A stretch of 64,000 nt of DNA from Bradyrhizobium jicamae (GTDB lineage: Bacteria > Pseudomonadota > Alphaproteobacteria > Rhizobiales > Xanthobacteraceae), in the NCBI RefSeq assembly GCF_001440395.1, contig NZ_LLXZ01000215.1:1-64000 (forward strand), in the 5' to 3' direction. The position numbers and the translations under genes are program-made. Shown here in pieces: positions 1-8,390 of this stretch. The notes beneath the pieces are model-generated. The model was not told where the DNA came from. It did not search any database and saw nothing but the letters and a program-made list of their open reading frames with translations. How positions within the stretch are numbered: position 1 is the stretch's first letter; each line of letters opens with the position of its first letter.

Positions 1-22
1 AGATCATGCTCAAACAAAAAGA

Positions 23-63
23 TAAAGCGGGATGACGATTCGAAGAAACGTCATCCCGCTTTA
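23..63. repeat. Perfect 15-bp palindrome, intergenic repeat or terminator
   Basis: The arms at 23-37 (TAAAGCGGGATGACG) and 49-63 are perfect reverse complements around an 11-base loop. No T-run follows on the + strand, so a simple intrinsic terminator is not the best reading. From memory, similar palindromes recur between genes in Bradyrhizobium relatives; this was not checked. It may also end transcription of a gene off the left edge. Confidence 0.6.
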
Positions 64-256
64 GGTCAGTCGATCGCCTGTCAGGTCGGCTCTTGACGGC
101 TACTTTGCATGGGGTTGTTTTCGATATTTCGTCTGGGCGATCAACGCAGCATCGGGCCTGACCTGCCCTCATCATGCTCCAGGGCCGCTCGTTACTCTTC
201 GTAAAGAATTAGTAAATAGGCTTCGTCCATTCGAATCGAATGTCCTCGATCCGCAA

Positions 257-1384
257 GTGACGATCATGCCTGTCGCCGATCTGCCCGCAGCCCGAGCCGA
301 TGGCCTCCACGTTCTCACGGCGTGGGGCAGGGGCTTTGCGCAATGGTGGCTGTCGGGCTTGCGCGATGCGGTTCCTGCGCGCTGGCGCGCATGGGCTGAA
401 GGCGAGGCAAGACCCGTCGTGACGCTTCGGCGAGATGGCGACAGCGTCACGTGCCGCCTGGCCTCTGCCGGCGGCGCGGCGGAAATCCGAATTCCCTTTC
501 CGCACTTCAACGCGGCTGCGCTGCACGGGTGGCTCATCGAACAGGGCGTGTCGCGGGAAGCTGTGACAGTCGCACCGGTGATTACGCGCGAGCTGTTCTT
601 TCTGCGCGAGCTGAGCGTGCCCAAGGCGGCCTTCGGCGCTCTGCCCAGGATCCTCGAGCAGGACATCTTGCGGCGGACGCCGTTTCAGCTTCCCGACATC
701 TGGCATGCGGCAACTGCCGTCGGCGCGGAGTCGGATGGCGTCGTGCCGATGTGCCACTGGATCATCCGGCGCGATCGCGCCGAGGCCGCCTTGTCGGAGC
801 TCGGTCTGGCCTCGCGCGATATCGACTGTCTGGCGGTGACGGATGCCGGCGGCGAGGCCGTGTCCGTGATCACGTTCCGCGCTGTGAGCGACGAAGATCC
901 GGCGTGGGCGCAGCGCGCGGTCCGGCTGCTGGCGGTTGCAGCCCTCGGGGCCGTCCTGCTCGGCCTGGTCGTCTTCGAATGGCGTCAGGCCAGCGTCGCC
1001 GCTGCGCTGGAGACGGCGCTCATCGAGGCCCGTCAATCTGTTCAAAGCGGCCGCGACGGGATGGATCCCGCGGCGCGCCTGTTCGCAATGAAGGCCGAGA
1101 CCGGCGTTCTCGCCGTGTGGGACGAGCTGTCGCGCATTCTGCCCGATCATACCTTTCTGACCGAGACCCGCATCGCCGACGGCACGGTGACGCTTTCAGG
1201 GTTTTCGGCGGATGCCGCCGGCCTGGTTCGTACCATCGATCGGTCACCGCTGTTTTCCGGCGCGACGCTGACGTCCGCGATCACGACGGACGCGAACGAG
1301 CGCAAGGATCGCTTCAGCATCCTGTTCAAGCTGCGCGGCGCCCGCGCGGCGCGGCCGGCCGCAAGATCCCGGACTGCGCCATGA
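257..1384 (+). CDS. gspL: Type II secretion system protein GspL (PilN-like)
   Basis: Inner-membrane platform protein of a type II secretion system, which normally links the cytoplasmic ATPase GspE to GspM and the pseudopilus. The 375-residue product has a cytoplasmic N-terminal part with a segment typical of the PilM/PilN/GspL group (LPRILEQDILRRTPF, residues 129-143), one membrane helix at about 222-241, and a periplasmic ferredoxin-like C-terminal part. It starts with GTG at 257 and overlaps gspM by ATGA, so translation is probably coupled. The N-terminal actin-like domain is short for GspL, as in other alphaproteobacterial versions. The rest of the operon (gspD, gspE, gspF and others) is not in the window and may lie to the left. 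Confidence 0.8.
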   Translation: MTIMPVADLPAARADGLHVLTAWGRGFAQWWLSGLRDAVPARWRAWAEGEARPVVTLRRDGDSVTCRLASAGGAAEIRIPFPHFNAAALHGWLIEQGVSREAVTVAPVITRELFFLRELSVPKAAFGALPRILEQDILRRTPFQLPDIWHAATAVGAESDGVVPMCHWIIRRDRAEAALSELGLASRDIDCLAVTDAGGEAVSVITFRAVSDEDPAWAQRAVRLLAVAALGAVLLGLVVFEWRQASVAAALETALIEARQSVQSGRDGMDPAARLFAMKAETGVLAVWDELSRILPDHTFLTETRIADGTVTLSGFSADAAGLVRTIDRSPLFSGATLTSAITTDANERKDRFSILFKLRGARAARPAARSRTAP

Positions 1385-1989
1385 TTGGAAGTCTGAAACT
1401 GGCGCGCGGGACGCCGTTCCTGGCCCTCAACGCCGCCGCCATCCTCTTTACGGCGATCTTCATCCTTGCGCCCATCATGGGCCACTTTGCCAGCAGGGGC
1501 GAAGAGATTTCGGACCATGCGGCGCAGCTTGCGCATTTCCAGAACGTGACGCGCACGGCCAAGAAGTCGGCCGGCAGCGTCGGGCGAACAGGCGATCCCT
1601 TCCTTCCCGGCAATGAAGAGCGCGTTGCCAGTGCCGATCTGCAGGCCAGCCTGAAGTCGATGGCCGCGAACGCCGGTGTCAATCTGCTCGCCATCCGGGG
1701 CCTGCAGGGGAGCCGGTCGCAGTCGCTGCACCTGATTGCCGTCAGCGTCGAGCTCGAAGGGCCGTTGACGGCCGTTCGCGACATGATCGTTGCGATCGAG
1801 AATCAGACGCCGCTGTTGTTTGTCACCTCCGCCGCGTTCCGCAGCCTGGCGGACGGGGAGGACGGTCCGATCAGGGCGGAGCTGAGGGTTCAGGGCGCTA
1901 TCCGGGACGGTTCGCAACCTCCCGGTGACCGGGCGGTGGATGGTCAGCAAGCCGGTCGCCGATCCTCCGTGGTGGAGCGGACGCCATGA
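1381..1989 (+). CDS. gspM: Type II secretion system protein GspM
   Basis: The 202-residue product has a short cytoplasmic start, one membrane helix at about residues 14-33, a probable coiled coil and a small periplasmic domain. This is the size and order of GspM, the partner of GspL in the inner-membrane platform. The ATG at 1381 overlaps the gspL stop, and the stop overlaps the start of the next gene, also as ATGA. Sequence alone is weakly diagnostic for GspM, so the call rests on topology and on position directly after gspL. Confidence 0.75.
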   Translation: MIGSLKLARGTPFLALNAAAILFTAIFILAPIMGHFASRGEEISDHAAQLAHFQNVTRTAKKSAGSVGRTGDPFLPGNEERVASADLQASLKSMAANAGVNLLAIRGLQGSRSQSLHLIAVSVELEGPLTAVRDMIVAIENQTPLLFVTSAAFRSLADGEDGPIRAELRVQGAIRDGSQPPGDRAVDGQQAGRRSSVVERTP

Positions 1990-2597
1990 CGTCCTTGGCT
2001 CAGATGGTTCAGCTCCGGCTGGCGGGCATGACCGGCTCGCCGCGGCAATTCGTGAGCTCGAGGCTCGCCGCCATGCTCGGGCGGGCCGAACTGCCCGGCC
2101 GAAGCGAATTGGTGGCGCTGCGGCCTGCGACGCGTGTCCTCATCGTCGGCCTTGCGGCCGTCATCGGGCTCGCCGCGGTGGCAACGTTCAGCGCGGTGAT
2201 TTCGCTCGAGCTCTCGACGGTCACGGCCCCGACATGGCTTGGCAGAAGCGGCTCGGCCGCCAAGGCCGCCGGTACACGCGCCTCCGCAGGCTTTGAGAAT
2301 ATCCTGCAGCGTCCGCTGTTCTCGCGGAACCGGCAGGTTTTTGTTGCGGCGGAGCCGGCCTCCGCGCCGCCACCGATGGCAGCCACATTGGATTCCGGAA
2401 TTACCCTGAAAGGGGTGTTCATGAGCGACGGGGTGGCCAAGGCGTTCCTGATGACATCGCAAAACCCGGTAGGCGTGTGGGTTCAGGTCAACGAGCAAAT
2501 CGACGGCTGGCGCATTGCCGCGGTGACGCCGGAGCAGGTCGTGTTGGAGGGGCAGGGCGAAAAGCTGACCGTTCCCTTGCATGCGAGCGGTAGATGA
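1986..2597 (+). CDS. gspN: Type II secretion system protein GspN/GspC-like
   Basis: The 203-residue product has a cytoplasmic N-terminus of about 50 residues, one membrane helix at about 51-72, and the segment FENILQRPLFSRNRQ, typical of the linker in GspC/GspN homology-region proteins. A C-terminal HR-like domain follows (ITLKGVFMSDGVAKAFL onwards). In type II systems this domain contacts the secretin. There is no PDZ domain, so it is closer to the short alphaproteobacterial GspN form than to classical GspC. It overlaps gspM and the peptidase gene by ATGA at both ends, so it is in one tight operon. Confidence 0.72.
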   Translation: MTSLAQMVQLRLAGMTGSPRQFVSSRLAAMLGRAELPGRSELVALRPATRVLIVGLAAVIGLAAVATFSAVISLELSTVTAPTWLGRSGSAAKAAGTRASAGFENILQRPLFSRNRQVFVAAEPASAPPPMAATLDSGITLKGVFMSDGVAKAFLMTSQNPVGVWVQVNEQIDGWRIAAVTPEQVVLEGQGEKLTVPLHASGR

Positions 2598-3226
2598 TAC
2601 GCGCGCTGCGCAAGACCTGCGACCGTACCGGCCGCTTTCTCGGCGACACGCTGGCGTGGCAGCCGTCTGGTCGGCAATACGTTGTCGTGGCATGGGGCCT
2701 GATCGCCGGCGCAATCTGGCTCGCACTTGGTCTTGCAGGCGATCCCGGCTGGGCGTTGCCGGCCTTCGCAGGCTGCTACCTCGTCGTTCTCCTGGCCTCT
2801 GTGTGCGCGATGGACGCCCGCTACGGCATCATTCCGGACAGCATGGTGCTGGCGCTGGCCGCAGGCGGAGCGCTACAGGCCTATCTGTGGGGCCCGGCAG
2901 ACCTCTGGTCGCGTGGGTTGGAGGCAGCGCTGGTCTTTGCCGCCGCGGCCCTGTTCCGCGCCGGTTATCGCTGGCTGCGGGGCCATGACGGGCTGGGATT
3001 CGGCGACGTGAAATTTGTCGCGGCGGGCACCCTTTGGATCGGCGTGGAAGGAATCCCCGGCTTGCTGTTGATCGCGGTGGCTTCCGCTTTGGCCAGCTTG
3101 CTGATTCTGAGAGCGCAAGGACATGAGCTGGATCGCAAGCAGGCGATTTCATTCGGGCCGCACCTTGCTATCGGCCTCTGGTGGATCTGGGTGGTGGGCT
3201 CCCTGCAAGGGATTGCAAATGTTTAA
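2594..3226 (+). CDS. A24-family prepilin peptidase (short GspO/CpaA type)
   Basis: Membrane aspartyl protease that removes the leader of type IV prepilin-like proteins. The 210-residue protein has several hydrophobic helices and both catalytic aspartates of family A24: Asp74 in MDARYGIIP and Asp138 in the GxGD motif (GFGDVKF). It lacks the zinc-binding, methyltransferase-like N-terminal domain of long GspO/PilD enzymes, so it resembles CpaA/TadV in size. It overlaps gspN by ATGA and is the last gene of the operon. Likely substrates are GspG-type pseudopilins such as the one encoded at 21983. Confidence 0.85.
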   Translation: MIRALRKTCDRTGRFLGDTLAWQPSGRQYVVVAWGLIAGAIWLALGLAGDPGWALPAFAGCYLVVLLASVCAMDARYGIIPDSMVLALAAGGALQAYLWGPADLWSRGLEAALVFAAAALFRAGYRWLRGHDGLGFGDVKFVAAGTLWIGVEGIPGLLLIAVASALASLLILRAQGHELDRKQAISFGPHLAIGLWWIWVVGSLQGIANV

Positions 3227-3457
3227 AATTGGCTTCGTTCTGCCAAAATAACCCTGGACTCTGTGGTATTATAGTACCTTTGATCAAGTTCAAAAGGTGG
3301 CTTTTGCAGCATTACGCCTGTCGCTTCAGTTTTTTGTCAACCAACTGAATATCTTACCAGGGAATCGTCGCCCCGCTTAGCCCTCGGAGAGGCCTATTAT
3401 CGGGTTGGCCGTGGCTACTATGGGGCGCGCCGGAGGTATGGGGTCTTCGCCTACTTT

Positions 3458-3862
3458 TCACCGGGTTGCCTGGACGGTAATCATAAAGCTCAGGCTGGGC
3501 ATCTTGTTATCGCCTGTTTCGAATTCGACTTGAACCGAGTCTTTGCCGACGAAATCTTTGCTCGGGGTGTAGAACATCGCAATGGCCGGCATTTTCCGCG
3601 CCGGACAAGCATCGGTTGCCGCAACGTCACCCATCACAATTTGTAAAACGACAACGCCGTGGGAGGGCTTCTCGCGAAGTTTTAGCAAGGGGATCGGCCC
3701 AGGATTGGTGCCGCAATTGTTGGGAGCATTTAAAAAATTCCCGAGGATTACGGGCTTGTTCTTCTCAGTTGTTACTTCCTTGGGTGCCTGGGCTTTAGCA
3801 ACAGTTCCAAAAAGTGCGATCGTCGCTACCGCAAGCAGAACAGGTGTCGGTCGGTAAATCAT
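3458..3862 (-). CDS. Secreted single-domain cadherin/Ig-like protein
   Basis: A 134-residue product beginning MIYRPTPVLLAVATIALFG with a signal peptide ending near AKA. The mature part has two cysteines (NNCG and DACPA) and ends with YTPSKDFVGKDSVQVEFE. That pattern is typical of cadherin-like/Big_9 Ig-fold domains. An in-frame ATG 54 bases upstream also exists, but the start at 3862 places the signal peptide correctly and has GAGAG before it. A close paralogue lies at 59079-59510. Function is unknown; a periplasmic or surface location is inferred. Confidence 0.7.
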   Translation of the reverse strand: MIYRPTPVLLAVATIALFGTVAKAQAPKEVTTEKNKPVILGNFLNAPNNCGTNPGPIPLLKLREKPSHGVVVLQIVMGDVAATDACPARKMPAIAMFYTPSKDFVGKDSVQVEFETGDNKMPSLSFMITVQATR

Positions 3863-4168
3863 TGCCGCTCTCGTGGTTCGGGAACTGCCGGGACTGCTTG
3901 CGCACATCCGGCTCATTGCCCCTGCTTATAGCTCGATCCCAAGCCGCGGTAAGCAAAGTTTGATCGTGAAGGAGCGTTCACCGGAACCTCAATTCCAAGG
4001 GGCAATTACGGAAACTGATCGAGGATGCCGAAAACCGATAGACCAATTAGGACGCTCTTGAAGGTTCGAGATTACGGTCATCATACTTAGGGGCCCATTC
4101 TGGGTCGCGACGAGAGTGGCCTCAGTGATCGATCTCGGGCCGTTTACTTCGGTGACGGATAAATCCAG

Positions 4169-4459
4169 ATGGAGCTGCGCAAGTCACGGCGGGTCGTGTT
4201 CGAGCGAGGGTACGACGCGCACATGATGGCTATCGACGGGACTTGGCGCCGGGCTTGCAAGATCCAGGATATCTCGGATACCGGTGCAAAACTCGGCGTC
4301 GAAGGTTCGATTGACGGTCTGCCGTTGAAAGAATTTTTTCTGTTATTGTCGTCGACCGGATTGGCATTTCGACGCTGTGAACTTGCCTGGGTGAACGGTG
4401 ACAATCTCGGCGTCTTCTTCAAAAGAGCGGGAGAGAGGAAGAGCCAACGATCTGCTTAG
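4169..4459 (+). CDS. PilZ-domain protein
   Basis: The 96-residue protein is essentially one PilZ domain. The N-terminal arginine-rich motif (RKSRRVVFERGYDAH) and the downstream QDISDTGAKL match the RxxxR and (D/N)xSxxG cyclic-di-GMP signatures, although the spacing within the first motif is imperfect. Small PilZ proteins are common in Bradyrhizobium-like genomes and usually act as c-di-GMP effectors on motility, cellulose or polysaccharide. There is no operon partner; flanking genes are on the other strand. A second PilZ gene is at 8391. Confidence 0.75.
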   Translation: MELRKSRRVVFERGYDAHMMAIDGTWRRACKIQDISDTGAKLGVEGSIDGLPLKEFFLLLSSTGLAFRRCELAWVNGDNLGVFFKRAGERKSQRSA

Positions 4460-4550
4460 CTTGCGAAGCAACTGAAGTCGGGAAAGAACGTAAACGATCT
4501 TAGAATTGAGATGGCCGCGGAATAGTTTCGCGGCATTGCCGGCCGTCCAA

Positions 4551-4581
4551 TAAACAAAAAGGCCGCCCCGAAGCGGCCTTT
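4551..4581 (-). terminator. Intrinsic terminator of the PEP-CTERM gene at 4603
   Basis: The stem AAAGGCCGC/GCGGCCTTT (4558-4566 and 4573-4581) with a six-base loop is followed on the minus strand by TTTTTGTTTATT. It begins about 21 bases after the stop of the gene ending at 4603. Confidence 0.85.
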
Positions 4582-4602
4582 AGCGTCTGATGTCCGGAAA
4601 AC

Positions 4603-5229
4603 TTAGGCCATGCGCAATGCAGGTCCATTCTGCTTCCGACGGTAGGCCACGAAGCCGACGCCGAAGAAGCCCAGGATCATCATAGCCCAGGTGGAGGCTT
4701 CGGGGACGGCGGTGAGCATAACTGCGTCCAACGAGCCGCCATACGAGTCGCTGGTGCCAACTGCCCTAAACTCAAGAGAGTCCGAACCGTCACCTGTGAC
4801 GTTTACGGTGTATACCGTCCACGCACTATTAGCATTCGTGGTGCCCGTATAAGTGTTCAGGAGCGTACCACCCCAGTAGACTGCGATGCCGTTTGACCCG
4901 TCAGCAACCCCGGTACGCGGCGAGTAAGCAAAACTGAGAGCATAAGTTTGCCCGATTCCCGTCACGATATTCTGGGTGGCGATGCTGTTGGCGGTTGTGT
5001 CTAGCTCGATAAAGTTGACGCCGTCATAGGCGGTGCCAGCGACGTTGTTTCGCAGTTCGATGCCGTTGGGTCCGCCCGTCCAACCGATCAAATTCGGATA
5101 GATAGCCCAAGTGCCGGCAGCCTGCAGGTTATCCTCAAAGCTTCCATTGACGATGGCTGCACCCGCGGACGTCGCGCTCAACGCGAATGCTATACCAAGA
5201 AAAGCGCCGACAAAATTAAGTTTATTCAT
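4603..5229 (-). CDS. PEP-CTERM (PEPxxWA) sorting-signal protein
   Basis: The 208-residue exported protein starts MNKLNFVGAFLGIAFALSA, with cleavage near SAGA. The body opens AIVNGSFEDN, which resembles DUF642/galactose-binding-like beta-sandwich proteins. The C-terminus is a full sorting signal: VPEASTWAMMILGFFGVGF, a hydrophobic helix, then YRRKQ. Such tails are recognised by exosortases; the exosortase gene at 51306 is the candidate processor. The start at 5229 is preceded by GAGGTGG at good spacing, better than the ATG four codons upstream. It is monocistronic, with its own promoter candidate and terminator. Confidence 0.9.
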   Translation of the reverse strand: MNKLNFVGAFLGIAFALSATSAGAAIVNGSFEDNLQAAGTWAIYPNLIGWTGGPNGIELRNNVAGTAYDGVNFIELDTTANSIATQNIVTGIGQTYALSFAYSPRTGVADGSNGIAVYWGGTLLNTYTGTTNANSAWTVYTVNVTGDGSDSLEFRAVGTSDSYGGSLDAVMLTAVPEASTWAMMILGFFGVGFVAYRRKQNGPALRMA

Positions 5230-5264
5230 CGTCCACCTCAAATAATCAATCTTATTTAATAAGA

Positions 5265-5291
5265 AGTATCTACCGTGACCGAACGGGTCAA
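5265..5291 (-). promoter_or_regulatory. Candidate sigma-70 promoter of the PEP-CTERM gene
   Basis: On the minus strand TTGACC (5291-5286) is followed after 15 bases by GATACT (5270-5265), about 36 bases before the ATG at 5229. The spacer is shorter than ideal, so this is only a candidate. Confidence 0.35.
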
Positions 5292-5296
5292 GTCAT

Positions 5297-5636
5297 TTAT
5301 CGCGCTTCTCCACGATCATAGGTCACTTGCTTGATCCGGAAATCATCACGCACTCTTCCGGCCCCAACCGTTCGGCCAGCTACCACGGCTGTTTTGCCTC
5401 GTCCTGACCAAGTTTTTCGCGGGGGCTTTTGGCCTCGAAGCTTCGGCTTAACCTTGGCTAGGGGTACGCCGCGGGATGTCGCTGGCAGCTCCGCGCAACC
5501 TGTGACCAAGGTTATCCAGCCGACGCTGGAGCTTGCGGGTCTCTTGCTGCAGTTTTTTATCAAGCAACTGAATGACCTGCTCATGAAGATGCCAAAGGTC
5601 ATCGAGCGGAATCTTTGCTGGTCCGCAAACTTTCAT
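5297..5636 (-). pseudogene. Frameshifted H-NS/HvrA-family nucleoid protein
   Basis: Two overlapping minus-strand frames together make one H-NS-like protein. The first (start 5636) carries the N-terminal oligomerisation part, IPLDDLWHLHEQVIQLLDKK, and ends early at TPSQG. The second carries AKVKPKLRGQ, the DNA-binding motif KTWSGRGKT and the C-terminal DDFRI. The frames would join if one base were removed from the run of four G at 5461-5464 (+ strand), so an insertion in a homopolymer is the simplest cause. It could be a true pseudogene or a sequencing error. The intact paralogue at 5948-6250 shows the expected domain order. Confidence 0.8.
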
Positions 5637-5947
5637 GTCCCGCCATAAGGAAGCACTAGAGCCGCCGATTCGAGCATATTTCACACCAAACCAAGAAAGC
5701 GACCGCGCACAGGCTGGAAATCCGGGTGTTTGAGCCCGTTTAATTGCGACGGCAACGAGACCAGCATCCTCATGGAGCGCTTTCCGGTCGAATTTCTAGC
5801 AGCAAGTTGGAGCGAGTAGTGATGTCCGCACTCGATTGCGTCAAGGTCCACGGAAAGCGCCTCAAGCGCCAACTGCAACGCTTAAGGTCGGTTCGAAGAT
5901 CCTCCAAATTTTGACCCGCAGGAACGCCGCCCGGAGACCGACTTCGC

Positions 5948-6250
5948 TCAAGCCGGCTCGGGGATTCGCAGATCCTCCATGCTCTTGCCTTCCATCCGCA
6001 GCCTCTTGATCCACAGCGGCGTTCGGCCACGTCCAGACCAAGTCTGATAGCGATTAGCAGGATTTCGATATTTCGGAGGGATTCTGGAGTAATGCCGCCG
6101 TTCAATGGAGTCGCCGCGCAGTTGCTTCAGCCGGTCCTCAATCTTATTTCTTTCAGCTGTCATCTTTTCGGCAAGCAGATTGCCGACTTGCTCATGGATC
6201 GCCCATAACTCATCAATCGGAAACGTTTCGAAGTTGAGTTGTTTCATCAT
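5948..6250 (-). CDS. H-NS/HvrA-family nucleoid-associated protein
   Basis: The 100-residue protein starts MMKQLNFETFPIDELWAIHE, the usual start of alphaproteobacterial H-NS-like proteins. A coiled-coil oligomerisation region (NLLAEKMTAERNKIEDRLKQL) and the C-terminal AT-hook-like motif TWSGRGRTPLW follow. The family binds AT-rich DNA and silences or modulates genes such as surface and accessory loci. The ATG at 6250 has GGGGG upstream; an ATG at 6247 is also possible, and one at 6292 is less likely. The preceding PEP-CTERM gene's terminator lies only about 40 bases upstream, leaving little room for a private promoter. Confidence 0.88.
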   Translation of the reverse strand: MMKQLNFETFPIDELWAIHEQVGNLLAEKMTAERNKIEDRLKQLRGDSIERRHYSRIPPKYRNPANRYQTWSGRGRTPLWIKRLRMEGKSMEDLRIPEPA

Positions 6251-6289
6251 CTGCCCCCGCGGAGATGCGAAATTCATTAGCGCGACCGA

Positions 6290-6318
6290 CAAAAAAGGCC
6301 GCCTTTGTTAGGCGGCCC
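6290..6318 (-). terminator. Intrinsic terminator of the PEP-CTERM gene at 6344
   Basis: The stem GGCCGCCT/AGGCGGCC (6297-6304 and 6310-6317) is followed on the minus strand by six T (complement of 6296-6291). It lies about 26 bases after the stop at 6344 and about 40 bases before the H-NS start. Confidence 0.85.
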
Positions 6319-6343
6319 TTATGCGCTTTTGCCTTAAGAACAC

Positions 6344-7009
6344 CTACACAATGCGAAACGCTGAACCTTGGTTCTTGCGCCGATAGGCCATGAAGCCGAC
6401 GCCAGCGAAACCAAGGATTAGCATCGCCCACGTGCTTGGCTCGGGCACGGCTGCCACAGTGTCAACTCTGACCTGTTGGAAAGCGTCCATGTTGCCGCTA
6501 GTGACAAGTGAACCCTGCGAGATGATACTGCCGTTCGTAACCGTTGCCAGAAAGAAGTTGCTTCCGTTGCCTAAGGTAAAATCATAGACGTTATTACCCA
6601 GGGTAAGATCCCCGAAGGCTCCGTTATTGAAGCTAAAGCTTACAGTAATGGGGGGATTCGAATTGTTCGGAACGATGATATTAAATAGGACTGCAGTAAA
6701 TCCCGTCTCTGTGCCCGCTGGAATAAACGAAAGATCATTGAAAGTGGTGTTGAAAGCCGTGATCGTGGCTTGGCCGTTTGCGTTTGTATTGAAGGCATCA
6801 TTGCTAGTGAAAGTAATCAAATCGGCCTGAGATTGATTTCCAATGGCCGTAACCGTTGTCAGATTGGTTTGATCACTCTGGAAAAGGGCATTTTGATCGA
6901 AACTGCCGTTTCCATTGACCGCTTGAATAACGACCGCTGCGCTGGCGGATGACGTTATAATGCTCGCAATCAAGACACCCAAAAATAGGCATTTTGGAGA
7001 ATACGCCAT
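6344..7009 (-). CDS. PEP-CTERM (PEPxxWA) sorting-signal protein
   Basis: A 221-residue exported protein. An N-terminal hydrophobic segment ends near SASA. The body is rich in Asn, Thr and Phe (beta-rich, no recognised domain). The tail is VPEPSTWAMLILGFAGVGF followed by YRRKN. AGGAGG sits seven bases before the ATG, an excellent ribosome binding site. The gene has its own terminator and probably its own promoter. An 11-base motif, TTGACGAGATT, at 7096-7106 upstream also occurs upstream of the PEP-CTERM gene at 16853. Confidence 0.9.
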   Translation of the reverse strand: MAYSPKCLFLGVLIASIITSSASAAVVIQAVNGNGSFDQNALFQSDQTNLTTVTAIGNQSQADLITFTSNDAFNTNANGQATITAFNTTFNDLSFIPAGTETGFTAVLFNIIVPNNSNPPITVSFSFNNGAFGDLTLGNNVYDFTLGNGSNFFLATVTNGSIISQGSLVTSGNMDAFQQVRVDTVAAVPEPSTWAMLILGFAGVGFMAYRRKNQGSAFRIV

Positions 7010-7095
7010 TCAAACCTCCTACAAACCAACTAAATTATTAATGCTTTACTAACATGAAATCGAAATGGAGTCGACTCTGTTCGGGAAAAATAGGC

Positions 7096-7106
7096 AATCT
7101 CGTCAA
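7096..7106 (-). promoter_or_regulatory. TTGACGAGATT motif upstream of PEP-CTERM gene
   Basis: TTGACGAGATT on the minus strand lies 87 bases before the start at 7009 and is identical to the motif at 16901-16911. It contains a -35-like TTGACG, but no good -10 is seen at 16-18 bases, so it may be a regulator site instead. Confidence 0.3.
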
Positions 7107-7329
7107 GTTTTGGGTGGTGATGCCGTTATTTCAAGGTCTTCTGACCGATCGCCGGCACATCAAGCGGCAATCGCCGATACGCTCTGATTTAAAGTTCTAC
7201 TTTACGTCCTTAAAGGCGCTTCGATTTGATTAGTTAATTCGGTAAGGAGTCACCCAACTTCGAGCGCGACATCAAGCTGAATTTCTAAGCTCTAGGATCG
7301 CCCGATTTAACGGTTAGAGGAGGGCAGGG

Positions 7330-7557
7330 ATGCTCCGAACAGCCGGATTCTGGTACATCGTTCTGTTCTTGTTCTGCCCCGGGCTCCTCTTTAGGCCGGG
7401 CGAACAGCCTCCTAGCGCCATCGCCCAGGATCACCATGTGGGAGGTTTTGGAAGATGCGGCGGCAGGCAAGTTTGGGTCGTTTGCGGAGCAACCGAGATC
7501 GGAAGCGGCGTGCTGACAATGCTTCAACTCGATTCAAGATTCAAAGTAGGCGCATAA
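7330..7557 (+). CDS. Possible small exported protein
   Basis: A 75-residue open frame with a hydrophobic N-terminus (TAGFWYIVLFLFCPGLLF) that could be a signal peptide or membrane anchor. Three cysteines and several glycines follow. No family is recognised. The main support is a strong ribosome binding site: AGGAGG six bases before the ATG. Against it are the lack of any recognised domain and the isolated position. Treat as hypothetical. Confidence 0.4.
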   Translation: MLRTAGFWYIVLFLFCPGLLFRPGEQPPSAIAQDHHVGGFGRCGGRQVWVVCGATEIGSGVLTMLQLDSRFKVGA

Positions 7558-7735
7558 TTCGCGCGAAGCTATTGCGGTTGGTATTTTGATAGCGCGACAG
7601 CATGTCGGCTCGGCTGCAAGGGTACGGGGACTTGCATTCAAGCTGCGATGACGGGCTAAGAGAAGGAAAGTGTCGTGAGCAATTTCGGATCGCGCTATAG
7701 GTAGCTTTCGAACGAACTACAAAAAATGGTATCGT

Positions 7736-8179
7736 TCAAGGGCGATGACGTCGACCGGCGCGACATGCGCCGAACCAGTCGGCGCTGATTTTTCCTTTGG
7801 TTCTACGAATCTGGACTGTCCTACGGAGCAGAATTCCAGCCGCGCCGCCTGCCATTTTCTCCAACGCATCGATCAACGTGCCGTGCCGGTCCGGCGTTAT
7901 GGTCTGCGCAATCTCCAGCAACGCCGCTGCGGCGAAAACGATGCAGCAAACAAGAATCGGGCGCCGCGGATAGGCGAAACCGAAGAGAGCACCGAGGATG
8001 GCAAAAGCGATCACGTGCTCGAAATGAGCATAGGTTTGCATCGCCGGCCGCATCAGGTACGGCGCGAGCTTGAAATAGATCCCATAGACAAAGCCGACAT
8101 GCGTCAGCGTGGCATAGGCAATCACGATGACCGCGATCCATGCCGCTGCAATGGCAAGCTGAGCAATACGTCTGTTCAT
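7736..8179 (-). CDS. VanZ-like membrane protein
   Basis: The 147-residue protein has four hydrophobic helices, with a conserved acidic/His segment (YAHFEHVIAFAILGALFGF) and a later TPDRHGTLIDALEKMAGGAAG, which matches the VanZ-like family. Family members are membrane proteins of uncertain role, named after a teicoplanin-resistance gene; many bacterial ones sit near polysaccharide genes. An ATG five codons upstream is possible, but 8179 fits the charged MNRR start better. It is monocistronic and divergent from the PilZ gene at 8391. Confidence 0.75.
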   Translation of the reverse strand: MNRRIAQLAIAAAWIAVIVIAYATLTHVGFVYGIYFKLAPYLMRPAMQTYAHFEHVIAFAILGALFGFAYPRRPILVCCIVFAAAALLEIAQTITPDRHGTLIDALEKMAGGAAGILLRRTVQIRRTKGKISADWFGACRAGRRHRP

Positions 8180-8390
8180 CGTCGCGTTTTGCACCGGTCC
8201 AATGTTTCTTTCGAGGTAATTGGATCTTTAACCTTACTTCGGCTGGGCGGGCCAGAAGGATCCGTCAGCCTTCGCCGGCCCGTTGGGCGGTAAATTTTCC
8301 GATAAGGGAAACCATCGACTGCGGGGCGATCGCTTAGGCGAAGTCCAATGGATTTTCGATAAAGATTGCCAAAAGACAAAATCAGCAAAT

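Larger units (their letters stand above)
7010..7735. other. Gene-poor 726-base gap
   Basis: Apart from the leader of the PEP-CTERM gene and one small possible gene at 7330, no coding region, RNA or repeat is recognised here. Confidence 0.4.

Noticed and set aside
3267..3272. TATTAT preceded by TGG, like an extended -10 promoter
   Set aside because: No -35 at the right distance and no gene follows on that strand for 900 bases.
5681..5878. 65-codon frame between the two H-NS genes
   Set aside because: No domain and no ribosome site; the sequence seems non-coding or decayed.
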